Part shown: positions 1-8,200 of the stretch, piece after piece
Layout: each line of letters begins with the position of its first letter
Position numbering within the stretch: position 1 is the first letter of the stretch
Translations under genes and position numbers: made by a program
Notes under the pieces: generated by a model
Database searches by the model: none
Told to the model about the DNA's origin: nothing
What the model saw: the letters and a program-made list of their open reading frames with translations, nothing else
NCBI GenBank assembly: GCA_965279655.1
Contig: OZ257255.1
Coordinates: 2,542,001 to 2,606,000 of the forward strand
DNA from: SCTM01 sp965279655
Lineage (GTDB): Bacteria; Pseudomonadota; Alphaproteobacteria; Rhodospirillales; Rhodospirillaceae
Length of the DNA stretch: 64,000 bases
Reading direction: 5' to 3'

Positions 1-189
1 CGTTCCGGCTTGTCGCGCGAGGCTTTCGTTGCGAGTCGATGTCCCGTCCGGGACGCTGCAAGGGGTCACGTTTTTCTCTAGGGGGCGCGCCGCGCGGGTA
101 AGGCAGACGACTGCGATCTGCCATCGCGTTACGTCTCGCCGCTGACGGCGCCGCGCGTCGTATTCGAAGTGCGCTTGAGGAAATAGCCG

Positions 190-633
190 ATGCTTAAGGT
201 CCTGATCGCAGAGGACGACCTGCAGATCGCCGACATGATCGAAGACGTGCTCACGGAGAACGGCTACGACGTGTGCGGAATCGCGACCACCGTCGCCGCC
301 GCGGTCGCCCTGATTCAGGTGTGCAAACCGGATCTCGCGGTCGTCGACGTGCGGCTCGCCGACGGTGGACTCGGCACCGAAATCGCCACCCAAATAGGCG
401 GGCTCGGCACGCTGGGCGTCTTGTATGCCACGGGCAATCGCGCGCAGGTCGTACTGTCGGCGGCCAACGGTCACGCGAGCATCACCAAGCCGTACCGCGA
501 GACCGACCTGTTGCGCGGCCTTCAACTGGTCTCGGAAATTCTCGCCTCCGGCACGGCATCCCCGCCGTATCCGCGCGGGTTCCAGGTGCTGCCCGGCGTC
601 CTGAAGGTCAAAGGGAACGGCACACATGGGTAG
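190..633 (+). CDS. Single-domain response regulator (CheY-like receiver)
   Basis: 147-residue cytoplasmic protein that is a lone receiver domain. It begins MLKVLIAEDD, giving the acidic pair D9/D10. The likely phospho-acceptor is D53 in AVVDVRL, the switch Thr is in YATG (T81) and the conserved Lys is K100 in ITKPY. There is no DNA-binding output domain, so it probably acts as a phospho-shuttle or by protein contact. The ATG follows a GAGGAAAT ribosome site. The gene overlaps the following histidine kinase by 8 bp, so the two are translationally coupled and probably form a cognate pair. The 25-residue tail after the receiver has no recognised domain. Family assignment is secure; the partner and signal are inferred. 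Confidence 0.93.
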   Translation: MLKVLIAEDDLQIADMIEDVLTENGYDVCGIATTVAAAVALIQVCKPDLAVVDVRLADGGLGTEIATQIGGLGTLGVLYATGNRAQVVLSAANGHASITKPYRETDLLRGLQLVSEILASGTASPPYPRGFQVLPGVLKVKGNGTHG

Positions 634-1825
634 CGACGCCGCCATGGTCCGGAAGCTTCTGCGGCAGCAGGCGGCGGTCGCCAGCTTCGGCAGCTTCGCG
701 CTGCGCGAAAACGATCTGATGACAATCCTGACGGAAGCGGCACGGGTTTGCGCCGATGGTCTCGACGTGCCGTTCTCGAAGGTGTGCCGATACCGCGCCG
801 CCGAGAACGACCTCCTGATCGAAGCCGGATACGGCTGGAAGGCGGGCGTCGTCGGGCACGTGGTTTCACGGGCCGACGATAGTTCGCCCCAAGGCCTCGC
901 CTTCATCACCGGCAAGCCGTCGATCTGCGACGACTTGCGCGATGAAGCACGCTTCAAGCTGCCGGCCTTCTATGCCGAGCATGGGATCATCTCGACCATC
1001 GATGTCGTGATCAATGGCAACGGTCGGCCCTATGGCGTGCTGGAGATCGACAGCGACAAGCAGCACAACTACGACCAGCACGATATCGATTTCCTGACCG
1101 GCTTCGCCAATGTCCTGGCCGAAGCGGTCGCGACATCCGTGCGGACGTTGGCGCTCGAGACCATGAACGCGGAAAAAGATCGGCTGCTGGAGGAGAAGGA
1201 TCGGCTGCTGGACCAAAAGAAGGTTCTGGCGGAAGAACTCCAGCACCGGGTGCGCAATAATCTTCAGCTGGTCTACAGCATGCTGCGCAAACAACTCCGC
1301 GACACCCCGGATGAATCCGGGCAACGGGGCCTCAAGGCGATTGGCCGGAGGGTTTCGGCCCTCGCGCAGGTTTACGATCACTTGCTTGGCACCGAGATGA
1401 ATCGCATGAGCGATTTCGGGAGCTATGTGAAATCGTTGTGCGCCCACCTCGCGGAGATGCAGGGACTGGCGGGCGGCGAGATCACGCTGCGGTGCGAGAC
1501 CGACTCACTCGTCCTCGACCTCGATACGGTGACCGCGCTGGGAATCGTGCTGACGGAACTTGTCACCAATAGCTATGACCACGCGTTCCCATCCGGTAAA
1601 GGTGCGACGACGGTGTCCGTGCGCAACGCCGTGGGAGACGACCCGATGGCGACAATGACGATCAGCGACAACGGCAAGGGCTTCATCGCGCAGGCGAACA
1701 GCAAGCGGCATGGCCTCGGCCTGGTGCAGCGGCTGATGGAGCAAATCCACGGCAACGCGAGGGTCGCGTCCGATCAGGGTACGGTGTGGACCATTCGGTT
1801 CCCCGTCGCGGCGGCCGCGGCGTAG
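626..1825 (+). CDS. GAF-domain sensor histidine kinase, HisKA_2 type
   Basis: 399-residue soluble kinase without membrane segments. A GAF-like sensor domain covers roughly residues 25-175. A charged coiled linker with repeated DRLLEEKDRLL leads into the HisKA_2 dimerisation box EELQHRVRNNLQ, with the phospho-accepting His at about residue 207. The HATPase domain shows the N box ELVTNSYDHAF (N about 315), the G1 box SDNGKGF and the G2 stretch RHGLGLVQRL. HisKA_2 kinases are common in alphaproteobacteria in light, redox and general-stress pathways. The start overlaps the end of the receiver gene, which is the likely partner. The GAF ligand cannot be inferred. Confidence 0.93.
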   Translation: MGSDAAMVRKLLRQQAAVASFGSFALRENDLMTILTEAARVCADGLDVPFSKVCRYRAAENDLLIEAGYGWKAGVVGHVVSRADDSSPQGLAFITGKPSICDDLRDEARFKLPAFYAEHGIISTIDVVINGNGRPYGVLEIDSDKQHNYDQHDIDFLTGFANVLAEAVATSVRTLALETMNAEKDRLLEEKDRLLDQKKVLAEELQHRVRNNLQLVYSMLRKQLRDTPDESGQRGLKAIGRRVSALAQVYDHLLGTEMNRMSDFGSYVKSLCAHLAEMQGLAGGEITLRCETDSLVLDLDTVTALGIVLTELVTNSYDHAFPSGKGATTVSVRNAVGDDPMATMTISDNGKGFIAQANSKRHGLGLVQRLMEQIHGNARVASDQGTVWTIRFPVAAAAA

Positions 1826-1831
1826 CCAGCC

Positions 1832-2167
1832 ATGACGGATACGCTGCCCGAAGGTCTCACGGCCTATAAGCGGACGCCTGAATTCGATCAGGAGAGCGTA
1901 CCGGCCGGACTGCGGCGCGAGCACCGCACCAAAGCGGGTGTGTGGGGACTCATCCGCGTGCTGGAAGGCAAATTGCTCTACCGGATTCTGTCGCCCCCGC
2001 GCGAACAGGTGCTGACACCGGACACCCCGGGCGTGGTGCATCCGCAGCAGCCGCACGAAGTGGAGCCGCTGGGCCCGGTCCGGTTCTACGTGGAGTTCTA
2101 TGCAGCCACGCCTGACGCTGCGCAGCAGCGCCCCGACGGCGCAGAGGAAGTCCCCAGCATCAGCTGA
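1832..2167 (+). CDS. DUF1971 (TehB/YeaR-like) small cupin-fold protein
   Basis: 111 residues, starting 6 bp after the kinase stop and so probably cotranscribed with it. The protein matches the DUF1971 pattern: an N-terminal LPEGLTAYKRTPEF, a central W-G-x-I-RVLEG-L-YRI strand pair and VHPQQPHEVEPLGPVRFYVEFY near the end. This family is found as stand-alone YeaR-like proteins and fused to the TehB tellurite methyltransferase; the fold is a small beta-barrel. Members are often linked to nitrate, nitrite or oxidative stress, but no enzymatic activity is established. The last 16 residues are low complexity. Function here is unknown. Confidence 0.82.
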   Translation: MTDTLPEGLTAYKRTPEFDQESVPAGLRREHRTKAGVWGLIRVLEGKLLYRILSPPREQVLTPDTPGVVHPQQPHEVEPLGPVRFYVEFYAATPDAAQQRPDGAEEVPSIS

Positions 2168-2189
2168 GGACTCCCATGGAACGGCCGCG

Positions 2190-2363
2190 CTATTTCTTGC
2201 TGGCTTTGGGCGCGGAGTGACTGCCCTTCTGGCGCGAGCGGTTCTCGTCCGCGCGCGCGGCGAGATTGCCGGCCCGCCGGGCTTTCTTCGCATCCTTGGC
2301 TTCCGCCTTGGCCTTGCCGCCGATGCCGCCGCCGGTCTTGTGGGCTTCTTGACTCTTGGCCAT
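2190..2363 (-). CDS. Small basic Lys/Ala-rich protein, 57 residues
   Basis: A 57-residue reading frame begins MAKSQEAHKTGGGIGGKAKA and ends APKASKK. About one third of residues are Lys, Arg or His and there is no predicted hydrophobic segment, so it should be disordered and may bind nucleic acid. An AGGAACG site lies about 9 bp before the ATG. The frame has the usual GC-rich third-position bias. It converges on the DUF1971 gene, whose stop is 22 bp away, and lies downstream of oxyR on the same strand. I do not recognise a family. It resembles small basic stress-associated proteins only in composition. Confidence 0.6.
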   Translation of the reverse strand: MAKSQEAHKTGGGIGGKAKAEAKDAKKARRAGNLAARADENRSRQKGSHSAPKASKK

Positions 2364-2552
2364 GTCGCTTCGTTCCTAAATGTGTGGATGCGCGCGTGAT
2401 CGCGGGATGGTGATCCATCCCGGTCAGGTTCGCGTTTTGTGTGGGGGCGTGAGTGTCGGAGCGGCCGGTGGCGGGCTATCCAAGCCTGTACCGGCGTTTT
2501 GAAACCGCCGCTAAGCCGCTGCGGGCACCATAGGGCCTAACGGCCGTGCCGC

Positions 2553-3476
2553 CTATGACCTTCCCGCCGCGATCGCCGCGTCGGCGACCTCTTTCAGCAC
2601 CGCACCGAGGCGTTTGAAGTCCTCGCCGCGCGTGGTGGTGGGACGCCACACCAGCGCAATCGTGCGCGCCGGACCGCTGGGGTGAAGCGGGCGGATCACC
2701 ACGCCCTTCTTGCCGCGCGCTTCGACCGGAACGGCCATGCGCGGGAGCAATGTGACACCGAGACCCGCGGCAACCATCTGCACCACGGTGGGCAAGCTGG
2801 TGGCCTGAAAGACTTCGTTGGCGCGGCGGCCGCCGAGGCGGCACGCGGCCCATGCGTGTTCACGCAAGCAGTGGCCGCTCTCCAACGTCAGCAGCGGCGC
2901 CTTGGCGATGTTCGCGGGCGTGATGGTCTTGTGAGCGGCGAGTGCGTGGTCCGCCGGGAGACAGGCCACCACGTCCTCGTCCGCCAGCTCCAGGCTTTCC
3001 AGCTCGCCGAGATCGTAGGGCAGCGCGATCAGCGCGAGATCGATGTCGCCCCGGCGCAGGCGGGCGAGCAAGGGGTCGGTCTGTTCCTCGCGCAGGAACA
3101 GCTGGAGATCCGGGAAGGCCTTCTTCGCGCGCACCATCGCTTGCGGCATGAGGTAGGGCGCGATGGTGGGGATGACGCCGAGGCTCAAGGGCCCGGCGAG
3201 ACGCCCGCTGCGGCCGGCGGCGAGATCGGTGAGGTCTTCCAGATATTGCAGCACTTCGCGCCCACGCGCCGCGAGCGTACGGCCAAGCGGCGTCATCACC
3301 ACTTTGCGCTTGGTGCGCTCCACGAGGGAGACGCCGAGCAGAGTCTCCAACTCCTTCAGGCCCGCGCTGAGGGTGGACTGGGTGACATTGCAGCGTTCCG
3401 CCGCGCGGCCGAAGTGGCCGGTTTCGCTGAGGCCGATCAGGTACTGGAGCTGGCGGGGGGACGGCAGAGCCTTCAT
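2553..3476 (-). CDS. oxyR: LysR-family peroxide sensor OxyR
   Basis: 307 residues. An N-terminal winged helix-turn-helix (residues about 5-63, with HFGRAAERCNVTQSTLSAGL) is followed by a LysR substrate-binding domain. The redox pair of OxyR is present: GHC at about residue 203 and a second Cys 9 residues later at about 212 (C-x8-C), matching C199/C208 of the E. coli protein. Those cysteines form the peroxide-induced disulfide. The start at 3476 is preferred because AGGAG sits 5 bp upstream; an in-frame GTG 6 bp earlier has no proper spacing. The gene is divergent from ahpC-ahpD, the classic OxyR target, and the shared intergenic region contains inverted repeats. Confidence 0.96.
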   Translation of the reverse strand: MKALPSPRQLQYLIGLSETGHFGRAAERCNVTQSTLSAGLKELETLLGVSLVERTKRKVVMTPLGRTLAARGREVLQYLEDLTDLAAGRSGRLAGPLSLGVIPTIAPYLMPQAMVRAKKAFPDLQLFLREEQTDPLLARLRRGDIDLALIALPYDLGELESLELADEDVVACLPADHALAAHKTITPANIAKAPLLTLESGHCLREHAWAACRLGGRRANEVFQATSLPTVVQMVAAGLGVTLLPRMAVPVEARGKKGVVIRPLHPSGPARTIALVWRPTTTRGEDFKRLGAVLKEVADAAIAAGRS

Positions 3477-3486
3477 CGACACTCCT

Positions 3487-3530
3487 CTGATCGATTTTTG
3501 CGATCAGTCTAAGGACTATTAATCGTTAGA
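3487..3530. promoter_or_regulatory. Putative OxyR operator between oxyR and ahpC
   Basis: Two inverted repeats lie in the short divergent region. The first is CTGATCG-N7-CGATCAG (3487-3507). The second is TCTAA-N13-TTAGA (3508-3530), whose core CTATTAATCGTTAG is itself imperfectly symmetric. Tandem dyads with AT-rich centres are the usual layout for a LysR tetramer. The location beside oxyR and upstream of ahpC supports OxyR control of both. The assignment is by position and symmetry, not by a match to a strict consensus. Confidence 0.55.
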
Positions 3531-3601
3531 TTATGGGGAGGCCGAGGCCTAAATCAAGGGACCAACAACGCGCACTTCCCCCCAACAGAAAGGTCCCCCC
3601 G

Positions 3602-4135
3602 ATGATTACGATTGGTCAAAAGTTCCCCAGCTTCAGCCTGAAGGCCTCCAACCCCGGCAGCGCCGACTTCCCGGTGCTCACCGAGAAGAGCTATGCCGAC
3701 AAGTGGAAGGTGTTCGTGTTCTGGCCGAAGGATTTCACCTTCGTGTGCCCGACGGAGATCGTGGGCTTCGATCAGGTGGCCGGCGATTTCGCCGACCGCG
3801 ACACCCAGTTGATCGGCGCCTCCACCGACTCTGAGTTCGTGCACAACGCCTGGCGCGCGAGCCGCGAGGACTTGGGCCGGGTCAGCTATCCGTGGCTGGC
3901 GGACATCAAGAAGGAGCTGTCGACCGCGCTCGGCATCGTCGATCCGGAAGAAGGTGTCGCCAACCGCGCCACGGTGATCGTCGATCCCAATGGTGTGGTG
4001 CAGTACGTGTCGGTCAACGCGCTGAGCGTCGGGCGCAATCCGCAGGAAGTGCTGCGGGTGCTCGATGCGCTCCAGACCGATGAGCTTTGCCCCTGCAATT
4101 GGAAGAAGGGCGAAGAGACCCTGAAGGCCGCGTAG
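3602..4135 (+). CDS. ahpC: Alkyl hydroperoxide reductase AhpC (peroxiredoxin)
   Basis: 177-residue cytoplasmic peroxiredoxin that reduces hydrogen peroxide and organic hydroperoxides. The peroxidatic Cys is C49 in FTFVCPTE. The C-terminus carries two cysteines, C163 and C165, in ELCPCNW, the arrangement of mycobacterial-type AhpC that is reduced by AhpD instead of AhpF. The reading frame extends upstream to 3533, but homology starts with MITIGQKFPSF at 3602 and an AGAAAGG site precedes it. Its neighbours are oxyR (divergent) and ahpD (downstream, same strand). Expression is probably peroxide-induced through OxyR. Confidence 0.97.
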   Translation: MITIGQKFPSFSLKASNPGSADFPVLTEKSYADKWKVFVFWPKDFTFVCPTEIVGFDQVAGDFADRDTQLIGASTDSEFVHNAWRASREDLGRVSYPWLADIKKELSTALGIVDPEEGVANRATVIVDPNGVVQYVSVNALSVGRNPQEVLRVLDALQTDELCPCNWKKGEETLKAA

Positions 4136-4140
4136 CCCCC

Positions 4141-4249
4141 GTCATCCTTGCGGCCGCAAGGCCGCGAGGATCCAGAGGTTTATGGTTTCTGCTTCAAAAA
4201 CAGAAATCCAAAAACCTCTGGGTCCTCGGCCCTTCGGGCCAAGGACGAC
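4141..4249. repeat. Nested inverted repeat (cruciform-type element) between ahpC and ahpD
   Basis: A 109-bp palindromic element. The outer arms are GTCATCCTT (4141) and AAGGACGAC (4241). Inside are three hairpins. The first is GCGGCC-GCAA-GGCCGC at 4150-4165. The second is a long central stem, AGGATCCAGAGGTTT paired with AAACCTCTGGGTCCT around a CTTCAAAAA loop, reinforced by TTTCTG/CAGAAA. The third is GGCC-CTTCG-GGCC at 4228-4240. The layout is like a multibranched REP/RPE-type extragenic repeat. In the mRNA it could attenuate or process the ahpC-ahpD transcript so that more AhpC is made than AhpD. Confidence 0.8.
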
Positions 4250-4297
4250 GGCTTTCTCAAATGCGCGAGCCCTGCCCTAAAGGAAAGGAAGACGAAT

Positions 4298-4834
4298 ATG
4301 TCGATCGAAGCCCTCAAGGACGCACTTCCCGAGTACGCCAAGGACCTGAAGCTGAACCTGACCGCGTTGCCGCGCGATGGCGCGCTGACGCCGCAGCAGA
4401 CCTACGGCGGATTGCTCGCGGCCGCCCTCGCCTCGCGCAATGCAACGGTGATCAAGGCGATCAGCGCCGAAGCGGCGGCGAACCTGTCGCCGGAAGCGCT
4501 GACCGCGGCGAAAGCGGCGGCGGCGATCATGGGCATGAACAACATCTACTATCGCTCCGTCCATCTCATGTCGGATCAGGACTACGGCACGCTGCCCGCA
4601 CGATTGAGAATGAACATCATGGCCAATCCGGGCGTCGACAAACTCGACTTCGAGATCTGGTCGCTGATCGTCTCCGCTGTGAACGGCTGCGGCATGTGTC
4701 TCGACAGCCATGAGAAGACGCTGCGCAAGGCGAACGTGACGAAGGAAGCCGTGCAGCAAGGCTTGCGCATCGCCTCGGTCATCCACGCGGTCGCCGTGAC
4801 GCTCGAGGCGGAACAGGTGCTCGCCGCCGCGTAG
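4298..4834 (+). CDS. ahpD: Alkyl hydroperoxide reductase AhpD
   Basis: 178-residue all-helical AhpD/CMD-family protein that passes electrons to AhpC. The active site is visible as CGMCLDSHEK: C131, C134 and H138, with the supporting Glu at E119. These match the C130/C133/H137 relay of the mycobacterial enzyme. The start ATG at 4298 follows AGGAAAGGAAG; the longer upstream reading frame runs through the palindromic repeat and is not coding. Reducing power normally comes from a dihydrolipoamide adaptor, whose genes are not in this window. It is followed by a strong terminator. Confidence 0.97.
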   Translation: MSIEALKDALPEYAKDLKLNLTALPRDGALTPQQTYGGLLAAALASRNATVIKAISAEAAANLSPEALTAAKAAAAIMGMNNIYYRSVHLMSDQDYGTLPARLRMNIMANPGVDKLDFEIWSLIVSAVNGCGMCLDSHEKTLRKANVTKEAVQQGLRIASVIHAVAVTLEAEQVLAAA

Positions 4835-4865
4835 CGTACGCAAGCGTACCGGGCTGGCGACTCCA

Positions 4866-4893
4866 CCCCTGCCGGGAGACCGGCAGGGGTTTT
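4866..4893 (+). terminator. Rho-independent terminator after ahpD
   Basis: Perfect 10-bp stem CCCCTGCCGG / CCGGCAGGGG around a GAGA loop, followed by TTTTCGTTTG. It lies 31 bp after the ahpD stop and ends the ahpC-ahpD unit. Confidence 0.9.
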
Positions 4894-4968
4894 CGTTTGT
4901 CCAGTCACGACGCACCCGGGATTGTCGAAAAAAGAACCACTTAGGCGCAAAAAAAGTGACAGCCGCCC

Positions 4969-4994
4969 GGAACAAAAGTGGGACCAAGGCGTTT
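4969..4994 (+). promoter_or_regulatory. EcfG-type (general stress response) promoter candidate
   Basis: GGAAC at 4969-4973 and CGTTT at 4990-4994 are separated by exactly 16 bp. GGAAC-N16/17-CGTT is the consensus of the alphaproteobacterial EcfG sigma factor. Transcription would start near 5000 and run into the giant hybrid kinase at 5281. This links that kinase to the general stress response. The match is by eye; no scoring was done. Confidence 0.65.
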
Positions 4995-4999
4995 ATCAA

Positions 5000-5280
5000 C
5001 TTCTAGGAGAGGCTCGAATCTCTGCCGGCGGTGACCAACCGTTCGTATGGCGAGGGAGCGGGCCCACAATTCCTAGGCGCAACACGACTGTTTGCGCGCC
5101 TGTGGGGGCAAAATGCCGCGGTCAGTGCTGGACGTTTTTCACGCCCCCGTTGCTGGGCCCGGCACGTCCGGGTTGATAGTCTGCCTGCGTGCGGACGCGC
5201 ACGTGCCTGGGCGCTGCTCGGGCGCGCCGTCCTGCCCCCCAATCATCGCCTCAACGCCAACCCCCCGCTGAGAGTTCGCC
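5000..5280 (+). other. Long leader of the hybrid kinase gene, no gene seen
   Basis: About 280 bases between the predicted EcfG start point and the kinase ATG. Short reading frames on both strands have no recognisable protein features. The leader is GC-rich and may fold, but I see no known riboswitch. A weak GAGAG ribosome site precedes the ATG at 5281. Confidence 0.4.
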
Positions 5281-8200
5281 ATGACACCCAATAGCGACGC
5301 CGCCATCGCCGCCAACGGCACCAACGGTCAAGCTTCCGAAGGCGCACCGCAGCGCTGGAGCGCCCAGTCGGGACCGGAGCTTTACGATCTGCTGAACGCG
5401 CTGGAAGCCATGCGCGCCGGCGACTTCTCGGTGCGGCTGTCGAGCGACCATGAGGGCGTGGGCGGAAAGATCGCCACCCTGTTCAACGACATCGTCGGCG
5501 CCAACCAGAACATGGCGCAGCAGCTTGAGCGGATCGGCCAGGTGGTGGGTCAGGAAGGCCGCACGCGCCAGCGCGTGAAGTTCGGCAATTCCGGCGGCGC
5601 CTGGGGCGAGATGGAGAACTCGGTCAACACCCTGATCGACGACCTGGTGTGGCCGACGACGGAAGTGACGCGCGTGATCTCCGCCGTGGCGCAGGGCGAC
5701 CTGTTGCAGACCGTGCGATTGGACGTGGACGGCCGCCCGCTGCAGGGCGAGTTCCTGCGCTCCGCCACCATCGTCAACACCATGATCAAGCAGCTCTCGG
5801 TGTTCACCTCCGAAGTGACGCGCGTGGCGCGCGAAGTGGGCACAGACGGCAAGCTCGGCGGCCAGGCGCAGGTGTCGGAAGTGACCGGCGTGTGGAAGGA
5901 ACTGACCGAGTCCGTGAACTCGATGGCGTCCAACTTGACGGCGCAGGTGCGTAACATCGCCGACGTGACGATCGCGGTGGCCAACGGCGACTTGTCGAAG
6001 AAGATCACCGTCGACGTGCGCGGCGAAATCCTTCAGCTGAAGGAAGCCATCAACACCATGGTGGACCAGCTGCGCTCGTTCGCCTCGGAAGTGACGCGCG
6101 TGGCGCGCGAAGTCGGCACCGACGGCAAGCTGGGCGGCCAGGCGATCGTGCCGGGCGTGGCGGGCACGTGGAAAGACTTGACCGACTCCGTGAACGCGAT
6201 GTGCGGCAACTTGACCGACCAGGTGCGCAACATCGCGCAGGTGACCACGGCCGTGGCGCGCGGCGACTTGAGCCGCAAGATCACCGTGGACGTGAAGGGC
6301 GAAATCCTCGAACTGAAGAACACCATCAACACGATGGTGGACCAATTGAACGCGTTCGCCGGCGAAGTGACGCGCGTGGCGCGCGAAGTGGGAACCGAAG
6401 GAAAGCTGGGCGGCCAGGCCCAGGTGCCGGGTGTCGCCGGTACGTGGAAAGACTTGACCGACAACGTGAACTTCATGGCGTCCAATCTTACAGGACAGGT
6501 GCGTAACATCGCCGAAGTGACGACCGCCATCGCCGGCGGCGACTTGTCCAAGAAAATCACCGTGAACGTGTCGGGCGAAATCCTGCAGCTCAAAGAAACC
6601 ATCAACACCATGGTGGACCAGCTGAACGCGTTCGCGGGCGAAGTGACCCGCGTGGCGCGCGAAGTGGGTACGGAAGGCAAGCTCGGCGGTCAGGCCCAGG
6701 TGCCGGGCGTCGCGGGTACGTGGAAGGATTTGACCGACAACGTGAACTTCATGGCGGGCAACTTGACCGCCCAGGTGCGTAACATCGCCGACGTGGCGAC
6801 CGCCATCGCCAACGGCGACTTGTCCAAGAAGATCACCGTGGACGTGTCGGGCGAAATCCTGGAACTGAAGAACACGCTCAACACCACCGTCGACCAGCTG
6901 AACGCCTTCGCCGCGGAAGTGACGCGCGTGGCGCGCGAAGTGGGCACCGACGGCAAGCTCGGCGGCCAGGCGGTCGTGAAGGGCGTGGCGGGCACGTGGA
7001 AGGACTTGACGGACTCCGTGAACTCCATGGCCGGCAACTTGACCGCCCAGGTGCGCAACATCGCCGAAGTGGCCACCGCCGTGGCCTCCGGCGACTTGTC
7101 GCGCAAGATCACGGTGAACGTGTCGGGCGAAATCCTTCTGCTCAAAGACACTTTGAACACCATGGTCGACCAGCTGAATGCGTTCGCGGGCGAAGTGACC
7201 CGCGTGGCGCGCGAAGTGGGTACCGACGGCAAGCTGGGCGGTCAGGCCGCGGTGCCGGGCGTCGCGGGCACGTGGAAGGATTTGACCGACAACGTGAACT
7301 CCATGGCGTCCAACTTGACGGCGCAAGTGCGTAACATCGCCGAAGTGGCGACCGCGGTGGCCGGCGGCGACTTGTCCAAGAAGATCACCGTGGACGTGAA
7401 GGGCGAAATCCTCGAGTTGAAGAACACGCTCAACACCATGGTCGACCAGCTGAACGCCTTCGCCGGCGAAGTGACGCGCGTGGCGCGCGAAGTGGGCACG
7501 GACGGCAAGCTCGGCGGTCAGGCGCAGGTGCCCGGCGTGGCGGGCACGTGGAAGGATCTCACCGACAACGTGAACTTCATGGCGTCGAACCTGACCGGCC
7601 AGGTGCGTAACATCGCCGAAGTGGCGACCGCCATCGCCGGCGGCGACTTGTCCAAGAAGATCACCGTCGACGTGCGCGGTGAAATCCTGCAGCTGAAAGA
7701 GACCATGAACACCATGGTCGACCAATTGAATGCGTTTGCCCGCGAAGTGACGCGCGTGGCGCGTGAAGTGGGTACGGACGGTAAGCTCGGCGGTCAGGCG
7801 CAGGTGCCGGGGGTGGCGGGCACGTGGAAGGATTTGACGGACTCCGTGAACTCCATGGCCGGCAACTTGACCGGCCAGGTGCGCAACATCGCCGAAGTGA
7901 CCACCGCCGTGGCCCGCGGTGACTTGAGCCGCAAGATCACCGTGGACGTGAAGGGCGAAATTCTGGAGCTCAAGAACACCATCAATACCATGGTGGACCA
8001 ATTGAACGCGTTCGCCGGCGAAGTGACCCGCGTGGCGCGCGAAGTGGGTACGGACGGCAAGCTCGGCGGTCAGGCGGCGGTTCCGGGTGTGGCGGGTACG
8101 TGGAAGGACTTGACCGACAACGTCAACTCCATGGCGTCCAACTTGACCGCCCAGGTGCGTAACATCGCCGAAGTGACGACCGCCGTGGCCCGCGGCGACT

